Position numbers and translations under genes: made by a program. The notes under the pieces were generated by a model. It had not been told where the DNA came from, ran no database searches, and was given only the letters and a program-made list of their open reading frames with translations. Shown piece after piece: positions 12,042 through 20,038 of a stretch of DNA of 20,232 nt. Each line of letters begins with the position of its first letter. Position 1 is the stretch's first letter. Source of the DNA: a virus; IMG/VR virus record IMGVR_UViG_3300048912_000075, positions 1 to 20,232 of that record, one strand, 5' to 3'.

Positions 12042-12703
12042 CTGCACCAGCACCTACTCTGCCCACGGATACCGGCCAGCTCGGGCCGGGCACGCTCAAG
12101 GTGGGCCCGGTTGGTAGTGAGATCGACGTGTCCTGCTACATCAACAATGCCGGGATTGAGGTATCCAAGAACACCACGGATCAGACCTACAAGCTCTGTG
12201 GCGTTGCCCGGCCGGGGGTGACCACCTATACGTACACGCTGTCCGGCAATGTGGATGTTGATCTGGCCAATGATGCTGGCCTCATGGCTCTTTCGTGGGA
12301 TGACGCGGGTAGCTCCCAGTCGTTTGAGTTCACCCCCAACGATGATCTTGGGGTGACGTTCACCGGCACCTTGACGATCGACCCACTCAACGTGCAGGGC
12401 AGTGAGTATGGCGCTGACATCACATCTGATTTTGCCTGGGTCTGTGTCGGTAAGCCCACGGTGGACCGTGGTGGCTCAGGTGGTGGCACGGTGGCCATTA
12501 CCGGGGTTACGGCCGGTAGCCCCGGCTCATTCCAACCGGGCAACGCAACCATTCCGGCCAATCTCGCTGCCCTCAAGGCAGATCCGGTGGTGGGTGACGC
12601 TGTGCACACCGGGGCAGCTTGGACCACCGGCCAGAGTGTCAACCTGGGTACCGGGGCAGCTCACTGGGATGGCACGGCCTGGGTAACCGGTCTGGTGCCC
12701 TGA
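12038..12703 (+). CDS. Major tail protein with C-terminal extension
   Basis: This 221-residue protein follows the tail terminator with a 4-base overlap and AAGGAG upstream of its ATG. Residues about 15-150 carry the tube fold: GTLKVGPVGSEIDVSCYINN, GVTTYTYTLSGNVDVDL, the loop SWDDAGSSQSFEFTPNDD, and FTGTLTIDPLNVQGSEYGAD. Residues about 158-221 form a Gly/Thr-rich extra domain (GTVAITGVTAGSPGSFQP, then AAHWDGTAWVTG), probably exposed on the tube surface. It would polymerise around the tape measure protein. Identification rests on order and fold features. Confidence 0.8.
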   Translation: MTAPAPTLPTDTGQLGPGTLKVGPVGSEIDVSCYINNAGIEVSKNTTDQTYKLCGVARPGVTTYTYTLSGNVDVDLANDAGLMALSWDDAGSSQSFEFTPNDDLGVTFTGTLTIDPLNVQGSEYGADITSDFAWVCVGKPTVDRGGSGGGTVAITGVTAGSPGSFQPGNATIPANLAALKADPVVGDAVHTGAAWTTGQSVNLGTGAAHWDGTAWVTGLVP

Positions 12704-12704
12704 G

Positions 12705-13088
12705 ATGGCCGGTGGGATCGAGGCAACCGTTAACGTGCCGGGGCTCAAAGATCTGGTGCGATTGATGCGCAAGGCTGGCGTAGACATGGCCGATCTCAAA
12801 GAGGCCAACAAGGCAGCTGGCAGCATCGTTGCCACCAGGGGCAAGAGTGTGGCCCCCAGGATGACCGGCAAGCTGGCTGCCTCGATCCGACCCAGTAAGA
12901 CAGCAAGGAAAGCCGTTGTGCGAGCTGGGGGCTCAGGCATCCGGTACGCGCGCTTTCAAGAGTTCGGTACACGCAAGAACAGCGCCAAGCATTACCTGTA
13001 CGGCTCTGCTGAGTGGACCCAGCCCCAGTGGGTGCCCAAGTATGAGCATGACCTGTCCGTCATCATGTCAAGGATCAGAGGGAGTTAG
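12705..13088 (+). CDS. HK97 gp10-like tail completion / neck protein
   Basis: This 127-residue basic protein has the gp10 family pattern: a first helix VPGLKDLVRLMRKAG, AAGSIVATRGKSVAPRMTGKLA, the strand ASIRPSKTARKAVVRAG, then IRYARFQEFGTRKNSAKHYL. The 'P.xTGxLxxSIR...YAxxxEFGT' signature is clear. Family members act in tail completion or head-tail joining. It usually precedes the tail terminator, whereas here it lies after the major tail gene, an order also found in actinophages. It begins 1 base after the major tail stop. Confidence 0.8.
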   Translation: MAGGIEATVNVPGLKDLVRLMRKAGVDMADLKEANKAAGSIVATRGKSVAPRMTGKLAASIRPSKTARKAVVRAGGSGIRYARFQEFGTRKNSAKHYLYGSAEWTQPQWVPKYEHDLSVIMSRIRGS

Positions 13089-13092
13089 ACCG

Positions 13093-13380
13093 GTGCGCAA
13101 GCTAGAGATCCATGTGGTGATGGATGACGGTACAGAGCACGATGTCTCAAGCCGATCGGCCGATTACGTGGCCTATGAGGCTGAGGCACGTAAGAGAGGC
13201 TGGGGCACGCTCTCTGACAGCCCCAGCACATGGGAGGCCTTCGTGGCTTACCGGGCCTTGAGCCGGACACGTGCTATCTCAATGCCTTTCGATCGATTCC
13301 TAGAGTCTGTTGACATCATCGAGGCCACCCCGGCTGAGACTGTGGCACTCCCAAAGGCACTTACGGCCGTCTCATCGTAG
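13093..13380 (+). CDS. Tail assembly chaperone (gpG-like)
   Basis: This 95-residue protein starts at GTG: MRKLEIHVVMDDGTEHDVSS, then YVAYEAEARKRGWGTLSDSP, AFVAYRALSRTRAISMPFDR and FLESVDIIEATPAE. This is the pattern of short gpG-like chaperones that bind the tape measure protein during tail assembly. It lies directly before the tape measure gene. Near its end it carries CCCAAAG in the phase needed for a -1 frameshift, giving a longer gpGT-like form. It starts 4 bases after the gp10-like gene. Confidence 0.8.
   Translation: MRKLEIHVVMDDGTEHDVSSRSADYVAYEAEARKRGWGTLSDSPSTWEAFVAYRALSRTRAISMPFDRFLESVDIIEATPAETVALPKALTAVSS
13350..13356 (+). other. -1 ribosomal frameshift slippery site CCCAAAG
   Basis: In the chaperone frame the codons are CTC CCA AAG, so the heptamer sits as C CCA AAG, the canonical X XXY YYZ phase. 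Slipping back one base gives CCC AAA and enters a frame open to 13556. A weak hairpin (CGTAG 13376-13380, CTACG 13389-13393) follows about 19 bases later. Confidence 0.75.
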
Positions 13381-13556
13381 AGCTGGCCCTACGTACCCAT
13401 ATCCCGCCATCGGCTTGGCTGGCTGAGAGCGATGAGCTGATTGAGACAGCCGTGGCCATATTGATCGAGGGAGATGAGGCCAGTGGCAGGGGCAAGCCGG
13501 ACACAGCTAACCGTAGAGATCCTTACCGACGCAACCAAGGCCGCTCAAGGGCTTAA
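13350..13556 (+). CDS. Frameshifted extension of the tail assembly chaperone (gpT part of gpGT)
   Basis: This frame is entered by -1 slippage at 13350-13356 and has no suitable start of its own. It reads KGTYGRLIVELALRTHIPPS, then AWLAESDELIETAVAILIEG. 'GRLxVELAxxTGIPPSxW' is the sequence I expect in the second part of actinophage tail chaperones. The fused product, made from 13093, would be about 154 residues. Its last 83 bases overlap the tape measure gene in another frame. The longer form is thought to bind tail subunits while the shorter coats the tape measure. Confidence 0.75.
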   Translation, partial: PKGTYGRLIVELALRTHIPPSAWLAESDELIETAVAILIEGDEASGRGKPDTANRRDPYRRNQGRSRA

Positions 13557-16452
13557 CCAGGCTGCCAGTGGCTTTGAGGCTTTCGCAGACAAAGCCAAGA
13601 AAGCCGTGGTGGGTGCCTTTGCCGGTGCTGCCATCGTGGGCTTTGCCAAGCAAGCCATCTCAGCTGCCTCTGATCTGCAGCAAGCCATGGGTGGCGTTGA
13701 TGCTGTGTTCAAGGGCAGTGCTGCCCAGGTCCATGAGTGGGCAAGTGACACCAGCGACTCAATCCGGTTGCCCCAGGCAGAGTTTGAGCAACTGGCCACG
13801 ATCATCGGCAGCCAGCTCAAGAATGCTGGCGTATCGATGGATCAGCTGGCCCCCAAGACAAAGAGCCTGATCCAGCTGGGGGCTGATCTGGGGGCCCGGT
13901 TCGGTACCACCACGGCCCAGGCCGTTGAGGCCCTGTCATCGGCCCTCAAGGGCGAGATGGACCCCCTTGAGGCCTATGGGGTCACGCTCAACGCTGCAGC
14001 TGTGAGCGCTGAGATCATGGCCATGGGCTTGGATACCAGCACCACAGCTGCCCAGCAATCGGCCAAGGCCCAGGCCACGCTCTCTCTGATCACCAAGCAA
14101 TCAGCAGACTCTCAGGGGGCAGCTGCCAGCGAGAGTGACACTTACGCTGCAGCTCAAGAGGCCCTCAATGAACAGTTTCAAAACCTGCTAGCTGCCGTGG
14201 GTGGCCCCCTGCTGTCCACCCTGGCCACCCTGCTACACACCCTGGGTAGCTTGCTGCCCATCGTTGAGCCGTTGCTGGTGGGAGTCTCCAAGCTGGCCGT
14301 GGCCCTCACGGACCTACCTACCCCAGCTCTGCTGACGATCGCTGCATTCTCCGGATGGATGGTGCTGCAACAGTTTGCAGCTGGGGCAGCGCTCATCCCA
14401 ACCGTGATGCTCAATGCCCGCGTGGCCCTCTTGCTGGCCTCTGCAGCCGTCAAGACGTTCTTTGCCTCGATCGGCCCGGTGGGCTGGGCAATCCTTGGGA
14501 TCGGTGCCCTGGCAACGGCTGTGGCTGTGTTCTCGCATGACAGCCAGGACGATCTCAAGGCCGTTGAGGACAGCTACGCATCAATGGTGGATGCGTTCAA
14601 ACAAGGTGGGCTGGCCAAGCTCAAGGAATCGATCTTTGATGCCGCTGCAGCTGGGGGCTTGGACAAAGCCCTACAGAATGCCGGTATCTCGATGCAAACC
14701 TACGTACTGGCATCCGTGGGGGCAGCTGGGGCCTCTGAGGATCTGGCTGCCCAGGTCAAGGCATCCACTGAGACGATCTTTGACCAGGGCAAGGCCTTTG
14801 GGGACATCGGTGACGCTGCCAAGGCAGCCGGGATCTCACAGCTGACCTTTCTCCAAGCCGTGTCCTCTGGGGATCTCACGGCCACCACGGCAAAGATGCA
14901 GGAATACGCCAACTCTCAGTCTGAGCTGACCGGTAACACTCAGACCGGCATTGACATCATGAACAAGTGGAACGATTCCACCAAGAACGGCCAGGCCACG
15001 GCTGCCGCTCTCATGAACGTCAACAGCTTGGCAGCTCAGACCCAGGAAAAGCTCTCAGCCAGCCTGGGTGCTGCAGCTGAGAAAGCCAAGGCACTGGGCA
15101 CGGCCCAGGGCGATGCCGCTGCAGACACACTGGCCCTGGCAGCTGCCCAGGCCAAGCTCAAAGAGGACACGGACGCTGCCAAGAAAGCCACTGAGAGCAC
15201 CGGGGCCACAACGTTTCTCACGGCCATGAAGAACGAAACGGACAACGCCAACCGGGCTCTTGAGATCTTTCTGGCCACGATCGAGAGCTACACCCAGCGC
15301 AATGAGGCAGCTGAGGCTGGCACCGTGGGCTGGGTCAGAGGGCTGCAGGATGCCGGTGAGGCCCTCAAGAAAATGACGGAAGAGGGCACGGTATCTGTTG
15401 ATGCGCTGGCCAACTGGGATGTGACAGCGCTGCAGGCCACCAAGGCCAGCCAGGCTGCCTATGACGCGCTCAACGATCAGGCATCGAGCTATGCCGCTGT
15501 GACCACCGGGGCATTCAATGCTGCCGGTGGAGCTGCCAACCTTGAGGCAGCCACGGCAGCTGCCACCACGGCTGCCAACAACGCTCATGCTGAGTTCCTG
15601 CAGATGGCCATGGCAGCTGGGCTCACTGAGGCCCAGGCCTCTGCTCTGGCCAATCAGCTGGGGATCTTGGATGCCACCCAGATCGACCCCAAGGTGTTCC
15701 AACTCATCGCTGAGGATGAGGGAGCCCGGCTCAAGCTGCAGCAACTACAGGCCCAGGGCATCGACCCCAAGACAGTCACGGTATCGGCCGTGACCGATCC
15801 GGCCACTGGTGCTGTCAAACAAATGTTGAGCTACATCGATGCCTCTGGCGCGACTGTCAACGTTGATGCCACGGTGAACGATGCCACCGGCCAGATCGGC
15901 AAGGTTGAGAGTGGCAGCTATGACGCCACAGTCAAGACAGATGCCGACACCAGCAAGGCCACCAGTGACATCAACAAAACGGCCAAGGATCAGTACAACG
16001 CCACGGTCAAGGTGCAGGCTGATCTCAACCAGGCCAACTCCCAGGTAGCTGGCCTGATGAGCAACATCAATGCCCAGGTGGCCAGGGTCAATGTGCAAGC
16101 CGTTGACCAGGCATCGAGTCAGATCCGGGGCATCACCAACGCTTACTACCAAGCCACCATCACGGTGAGAGCAGATACCTCCCAGTACATGTCAACGTTC
16201 AACTCTCTGCCCACCACGAAAACCATTACCCAGCAAGTGGTGACGGTAGCTGCCCCGGCACCGGCCCCCAGCTTGATGGCAGCTGGGGCATCGGCCAGCC
16301 CCCGGCTGGCCACTCCCACCACCAGTGGGGCACCGGTCACGATCAACATCTCTGGGGCTCTCGATCCGGATGCCACGGCCAGGCAGGTATCAAACCTCAT
16401 GCGTACCCGGACACGTCGAGCTGGGGCAGCTCACATGAGCGTGACGATATGA
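13474..16452 (+). CDS. Tape measure protein
   Basis: This 992-residue protein is the longest in the window and follows the tail chaperones. Residues 1-250 are Ala-rich helical coiled coil with the tape-measure pattern SAASDLQQAMGGVDAVFKGS and EFEQLATIIGSQLKN. A hydrophobic block at about 272-355 (ALLTIAAFSGWMVLQQFAAG, GPVGWAILGIGALATAVAVF) suits membrane insertion during DNA entry. The middle is more Ala-rich helix. Residues about 770-930 hold repeated beta-like units (VNVDATVNDATGQ, YDATVKTDADTSK, YNATVKVQADLNQ). At about 1.5 Å per residue, the family rule, the tail would be near 150 nm. GTG 13483 is an alternative start. No lysozyme or peptidase motif is evident. Confidence 0.9.
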   Translation: MRPVAGASRTQLTVEILTDATKAAQGLNQAASGFEAFADKAKKAVVGAFAGAAIVGFAKQAISAASDLQQAMGGVDAVFKGSAAQVHEWASDTSDSIRLPQAEFEQLATIIGSQLKNAGVSMDQLAPKTKSLIQLGADLGARFGTTTAQAVEALSSALKGEMDPLEAYGVTLNAAAVSAEIMAMGLDTSTTAAQQSAKAQATLSLITKQSADSQGAAASESDTYAAAQEALNEQFQNLLAAVGGPLLSTLATLLHTLGSLLPIVEPLLVGVSKLAVALTDLPTPALLTIAAFSGWMVLQQFAAGAALIPTVMLNARVALLLASAAVKTFFASIGPVGWAILGIGALATAVAVFSHDSQDDLKAVEDSYASMVDAFKQGGLAKLKESIFDAAAAGGLDKALQNAGISMQTYVLASVGAAGASEDLAAQVKASTETIFDQGKAFGDIGDAAKAAGISQLTFLQAVSSGDLTATTAKMQEYANSQSELTGNTQTGIDIMNKWNDSTKNGQATAAALMNVNSLAAQTQEKLSASLGAAAEKAKALGTAQGDAAADTLALAAAQAKLKEDTDAAKKATESTGATTFLTAMKNETDNANRALEIFLATIESYTQRNEAAEAGTVGWVRGLQDAGEALKKMTEEGTVSVDALANWDVTALQATKASQAAYDALNDQASSYAAVTTGAFNAAGGAANLEAATAAATTAANNAHAEFLQMAMAAGLTEAQASALANQLGILDATQIDPKVFQLIAEDEGARLKLQQLQAQGIDPKTVTVSAVTDPATGAVKQMLSYIDASGATVNVDATVNDATGQIGKVESGSYDATVKTDADTSKATSDINKTAKDQYNATVKVQADLNQANSQVAGLMSNINAQVARVNVQAVDQASSQIRGITNAYYQATITVRADTSQYMSTFNSLPTTKTITQQVVTVAAPAPAPSLMAAGASASPRLATPTTSGAPVTINISGALDPDATARQVSNLMRTRTRRAGAAHMSVTI

Positions 16453-16453
16453 C

Positions 16454-16516
16454 GAAAAGCCTTGCACGCCATAGGGTGTGGTCCGGCCGGCGGCTACACA
16501 CAGTAACGGGCGCACG
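16454..16516. repeat. Dispersed boundary repeat, copy 3
   Basis: It begins 1 base after the tape measure stop with GAAAAGCCTTGCACGCC, ATAGGGTGTGG and CCGGCCGG, and shares the exact 20 bases 16495-16514 with copy 1. The outer right arm is largely lost, so the long inverted repeat seen in copies 1 and 2 is degenerate here. The next gene starts 12 bases after it. Confidence 0.65.
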
Positions 16517-16528
16517 GGATCTCGCATC

Positions 16529-18436
16529 ATGACCCAGCCCCTTAACACTCCCCCCACGTGCTCTGTCTGGATCGATGGCACCCGGATGGCCGATGGGCAG
16601 CCGGGGGAGCCCGACGATGCCCCCTGTGTGCTCACTGATCTCAAGATCACCTGGGGCAGAGGCAGCACCATCGATCAGCCGGTGCCCGGATCGGCCACGT
16701 TCAAGGTGCTGGATCTGGCCGGTGGGCTCAGCTTTCTCGATGTGATCAAGCTGGGATCGGCTGTGGGCATCCGGACTGAGGGCACGGTCTGGGACGATCC
16801 AACCGTCTCGATGCTGCCGGTGGGCTTTGACACGGCCAGCTATTGGAATGCCACTCACGCCATGGTTGGGGACTCACTGCAGATTGAGCCCCAGGGGCCC
16901 GGCACTGGTGGTGTGCTGGTGGTGCTGCCCCCAGCTGCCTACAGCTCAGATCCATCGGCTTGGAATGAGATCCCGCGTAGCAAGGCTCACCAGACATGGC
17001 AGCTGTCTGGCTCAGTCACCCTGCAGACCGATCTGGGTACCGCGCGTCAAGTGATCAAGATCCTGCCGGTGTACTACGGCAACCCCGATGGCTCTGATGC
17101 TGTGCTGGGAGATCCCATCTTGGTTGTGGGCCCGGCCAAGGTTGGTCCCTGGCCGTTCACAGTGGATTTCACCCCGGCTGATGATGTCTGGGTCGGCATC
17201 CGCTATGAGCTGTGGCCTACCGGCCCCCGGTGGATGGATCTGGCTGCCTCTCTCAGCTGGGAGAGCCTGGGAGCCCAGCCCCAGTGGGATGAGCTGGCTA
17301 CGGCCATCCTGGGGCCCCCTACGTTGCTCGCACCGGCAGCTGGGGTGACCAGGACAGCTCTGGTGTTTTCCGGACACGTAACGGATCTGGTTGCCAGCTA
17401 TGACACCGGCATCGGGGGCACGGTGGTGGATGTCATTGCATCGGATTACATGGCAGAGCTGGCCAATCGGTACGTGGGTGATGCCCCCTGGGGGGCTGAG
17501 TCCCTGGGCTCACGGTTCTCCCGGATCTTGAGCGTGGCCGGACAGGGCATCAATCACGATGTGGACCCTGCCCCAGCTGCTCTCACGGTGAGCTACCGGG
17601 ATGTGGACTCCCAGCCGGTAGCTCGATTGCTCCAAGAGCTGGCCATCTCTGCAGCCGGGGTGCTGTGGTCTGCCACCAATCTGGTTACCGGTGAGTTTCT
17701 CTGGCTTGAGGACATCGGCAACCGGGTAGCGCTCAACATCCTGACGAAAGATCCCGATGGATGGATCAGGGTGCACCCAGCTGGGGCCGATGTCACTGGG
17801 GCAGTGACCATCTCTGCCTGCAGCCTCTTGCTTGAGCCGGTGGAGTGGGAGCAGACCTATGCGGACTACTCAACCCAGGTGGGACTCATGTGGCTGGATC
17901 AGGTCTATGACCCTGGGCCCCCGGCTGTCATCAAGCCCACCGGCCGTGAGATCACGGTGGTGGATGCTGCCTCAGAGGCACTCACCGGCCGACGACGGTT
18001 GAGCGTGTCCACCCAGCTGGCTCTGCAGACAGAGGCCCAGACCATTGCCAGCACCATCCTTGCCCGGCTACGGGTGCCCGGCTGGCGCGTGTCCGGGCTC
18101 ACCTGGGAAATGGACCCCCATGAGCCACTCACTCAGGCAGAGCTGGGGGTGATGCTGACCATCCTCGATGGCACTACCCGGATCGGTCTGCCGATCCTGC
18201 TCACTGATGTTCCGCCATGGTCACCCATGGGCAGTGCCGATCAGATACCGCTCTACCTTGAGGGAGCGAGATTCACCAATCACAACGGGTATTGGAAGAT
18301 CGAGCTACTGACATCCGATGCCCACAACCAGGGCACGGCAGCCATCCCATGGACAGCTCTCCCAGCTGATTGGCTCTGGACTCAGTTTGACCCATCCGTG
18401 AGCTGGGATGCCTTGGCCGGGGTGAGCATCCAATGA
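16529..18436 (+). CDS. Minor tail protein, probable tail-tip hub
   Basis: This 635-residue protein is the first gene after the tape measure. Residues 1-90 (TCSVWIDGTRMADGQPG, VLTDLKITWGRGSTIDQPVP, SATFKVLD) and later parts (ALVFSGHVTDLVASYD, VDVIASDYMAELANR, ARLLQELAISAAGVLWSA) match the hub/baseplate-like proteins of actinobacterial siphophages. Residues about 95-235 form an inserted beta-sandwich-like region (YWNATHAMVGDSLQIEPQ, PWPFTVDFTPADDVWVGIRY) resembling carbohydrate-binding modules. The C-terminal third contains repeated strands (RRRLSVSTQLALQTEAQTIA, LEGARFTNHNGYWKIEL). It would close the tail tube and anchor receptor-binding proteins. No separate distal tail gene is seen. I chose ATG 16529; the frame upstream to 16478 lies in the repeat. 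Confidence 0.75.
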   Translation: MTQPLNTPPTCSVWIDGTRMADGQPGEPDDAPCVLTDLKITWGRGSTIDQPVPGSATFKVLDLAGGLSFLDVIKLGSAVGIRTEGTVWDDPTVSMLPVGFDTASYWNATHAMVGDSLQIEPQGPGTGGVLVVLPPAAYSSDPSAWNEIPRSKAHQTWQLSGSVTLQTDLGTARQVIKILPVYYGNPDGSDAVLGDPILVVGPAKVGPWPFTVDFTPADDVWVGIRYELWPTGPRWMDLAASLSWESLGAQPQWDELATAILGPPTLLAPAAGVTRTALVFSGHVTDLVASYDTGIGGTVVDVIASDYMAELANRYVGDAPWGAESLGSRFSRILSVAGQGINHDVDPAPAALTVSYRDVDSQPVARLLQELAISAAGVLWSATNLVTGEFLWLEDIGNRVALNILTKDPDGWIRVHPAGADVTGAVTISACSLLLEPVEWEQTYADYSTQVGLMWLDQVYDPGPPAVIKPTGREITVVDAASEALTGRRRLSVSTQLALQTEAQTIASTILARLRVPGWRVSGLTWEMDPHEPLTQAELGVMLTILDGTTRIGLPILLTDVPPWSPMGSADQIPLYLEGARFTNHNGYWKIELLTSDAHNQGTAAIPWTALPADWLWTQFDPSVSWDALAGVSIQ

Positions 18437-18457
18437 CCAACTACAGAAAGGCTTGAG

Positions 18458-18832
18458 ATGGGACAGACAGCAGGTGGCCTGCCATGGCCAGAGCCCTCGA
18501 TGCCGGTGAGAGATGGGGCACTGGCCATCCGGCAGCTGGCAGAGGTTCTAGACCCCAGGATGGCCCACAGTGATGGGGGGTTGCCGATCAGGATAGTTGC
18601 CAGCTCAGGTGGTTACACCACCAATCAGTTTGGCGGGGTGGCCATCCCGGTGCCATTCCAGACTGTGGTGATGGGGCAGGGTAATGCCCAGGCCACTGCC
18701 TATGGCTACTCATGGAATAGAGATCCATCCGCACCGGCTGGCAATGTGTGGTTTCAATTTACCGATGTGGTTGCTCATGCCGCCACACCCAATGTCTTTG
18801 CAATTATCGACTGGATAGCGATGGGGTACTGA
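18458..18832 (+). CDS. Tail-tip protein, paralogue of the collagen-like protein
   Basis: This 124-residue protein starts 6 bases after AGAAAGG (18445-18451). Residues 1-45 (PSMPVRDGALAIRQLAEVLD) look like a helical attachment segment that could bind the tail tip. Residues about 48-124 form a beta domain with GGYTTNQFGG, SAPAGNVWFQF and PNVFAIIDWIAMGY, matching the C-terminal domain of the protein at 4054-4431. The position after the hub suggests a receptor-binding or tip-decorating role (inference). Confidence 0.7.
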   Translation: MGQTAGGLPWPEPSMPVRDGALAIRQLAEVLDPRMAHSDGGLPIRIVASSGGYTTNQFGGVAIPVPFQTVVMGQGNAQATAYGYSWNRDPSAPAGNVWFQFTDVVAHAATPNVFAIIDWIAMGY

Positions 18833-18834
18833 TC

Positions 18835-18981
18835 ATGACTGCTACCTGTGTTAATCCTGAGTGCTCTGAGAATGGCATTGCCAAGGGCATGGCCCCCGGT
18901 ACTACCCTGCCGGTTGGCATCATCATCCGGTGTGGTGTGTGTGGCTCAGAGTGTGAGATGAGTGAGCCAGATGCCGAATAA
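18835..18981 (+). CDS. Small zinc-ribbon protein
   Basis: This 48-residue protein begins MTATCVNPECSENG and ends RCGVCGSECEMSEPDAE. Cys pairs CxxxxC and CxxC(xxxC) form a rubredoxin- or zinc-ribbon-like site. Tiny zinc-ribbon proteins of this kind are common after minor tail genes in actinophages; their function is unknown to me. It starts 2 bases after the previous stop and overlaps the next small gene by 11 bases. Confidence 0.7.
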   Translation: MTATCVNPECSENGIAKGMAPGTTLPVGIIIRCGVCGSECEMSEPDAE

Positions 18982-19135
18982 GTGGGCAGCCGACGATGCC
19001 GATTACCGGCTGATCTGGCTGCACCTTGAGCGCCAGCGTGGCCTTGATCCCCAGCGCTTTCTACGGCTTGATGATGGCCGAATTGTGCGGGTAGGTCATG
19101 ACGCTGAGGGAGAGGCTGACGATGAGCACCAGTGA
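18971..19135 (+). CDS. Small hypothetical protein before the endolysin
   Basis: This 54-residue frame begins MPNKWAADDADYRLIWLHLE and continues RQRGLDPQRFLRLDDGRIVR, with an acidic tail. It starts inside the zinc-ribbon gene and ends 14 bases inside the endolysin gene, the chain overlap typical of this phage. The amphipathic pattern looks protein-like and it uses the same codons as its neighbours. It has no membrane segment, so it is not a holin. Function is unknown. Confidence 0.55.
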   Translation: MPNKWAADDADYRLIWLHLERQRGLDPQRFLRLDDGRIVRVGHDAEGEADDEHQ

Positions 19136-20018
19136 CGATTACCGGGCCGTTGTCACCCAGCTGAGAGCCTGGGGGTTTTCCGTCACTGAGTGGTCAGGGT
19201 GCTATGGCCGTAGCAATGGTGGTGGGTGGAGCGCTGGGGTACCGGTAGGCCATGTGAACCATCACTATGTCTGCAGCCTCAATCCGGACCAGGGATACAT
19301 CAACAACCTGTGTGCCAATCTGGCCAATGGCAGCGTGGTCAATTGGTTTGCCGATGTGCATGGGGTGGCCTACCTGATCGGTACCGGGCCCATGAACCAC
19401 GCGGGCACCGGCAATCAATCGGTGCTTGATCGGACCAGGAACGATCAGCCCCCGGCCAGCAACCCAGCTGGGGCAGCTGGATCGATCTCAGGCAACTCCC
19501 ACTACTCCGGTACGGAGTGCCAGCATCCTGGGGACTCAACCCCATGGCCAGCCCCGATGCTTGATGTGATGGTGGCCATCAACGCTGCAGAGGCCTTGGT
19601 CTGGGGATGGTCGGAAAACCGCGCCATCAACCACAGCGAGTGGAGCAATCGAAAGATCGACATGAGCGCTGGTGGCGGGATCAACTCAGACGGTTGGTCA
19701 GCTGCAGAGCTACGTAGGCGAGTGGCAGCTCAGATGGCCGGGAGCACCGGCCCAGTACCCCCAGAGCCCGAACCGACACAGGAGGATGACGAGATGATGC
19801 AGCTGCTCAAGATCGCTGGGGGTGACGGCAAGATCTATGCCGCCAACGTGACCGGCCGACGTTTCTACTACATCGGCAGCCCTGACAGCCTGTATGCCAA
19901 CCAGCTGGCCGGTACCTACTCACCGGACATCAAAGAGATCGACTCCGGACAGCTCAATCATGTTCGCTGGGCCTGTCAGAGCCAGGCTGACGATGATCCG
20001 GCCACCCCGATTCCGTGA
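19122..20018 (+). CDS. Endolysin, N-acetylmuramoyl-L-alanine amidase
   Basis: This 298-residue protein has an N-terminal Amidase_2/PGRP-type domain (about 1-215). VGHVNHHYV (His44, His47, His48), NHAGTGNQS, 'HYSGTECQHPGD' and the late zinc ligand in NHSEWSNRKIDM fit a zinc amidase that cuts the bond between muramic acid and the peptide stem. A Pro/Glu-rich linker (about 216-228) leads to a C-terminal region (MMQLLKIAGGDGKIYAANVT, RRFYYIGSPDSLYANQL) that is probably a cell-wall-binding or targeting domain of unknown type. I chose ATG 19122 because GGGAGAGG lies 7 bases upstream; ATG 19098 is an alternative. No signal peptide is seen, so export would need a holin, and none is recognised next to it. 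Confidence 0.87.
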   Translation: MSTSDDYRAVVTQLRAWGFSVTEWSGCYGRSNGGGWSAGVPVGHVNHHYVCSLNPDQGYINNLCANLANGSVVNWFADVHGVAYLIGTGPMNHAGTGNQSVLDRTRNDQPPASNPAGAAGSISGNSHYSGTECQHPGDSTPWPAPMLDVMVAINAAEALVWGWSENRAINHSEWSNRKIDMSAGGGINSDGWSAAELRRRVAAQMAGSTGPVPPEPEPTQEDDEMMQLLKIAGGDGKIYAANVTGRRFYYIGSPDSLYANQLAGTYSPDIKEIDSGQLNHVRWACQSQADDDPATPIP

Positions 20019-20038
20019 GCTTGAGCACTGTACAGCTG

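Noticed and set aside
15055-15744. Minus-strand open frame (229 codons) opposite the tape measure gene
   Set aside because: A shadow of Ala-rich codons on the other strand, with no ribosome site and no recognisable protein pattern.
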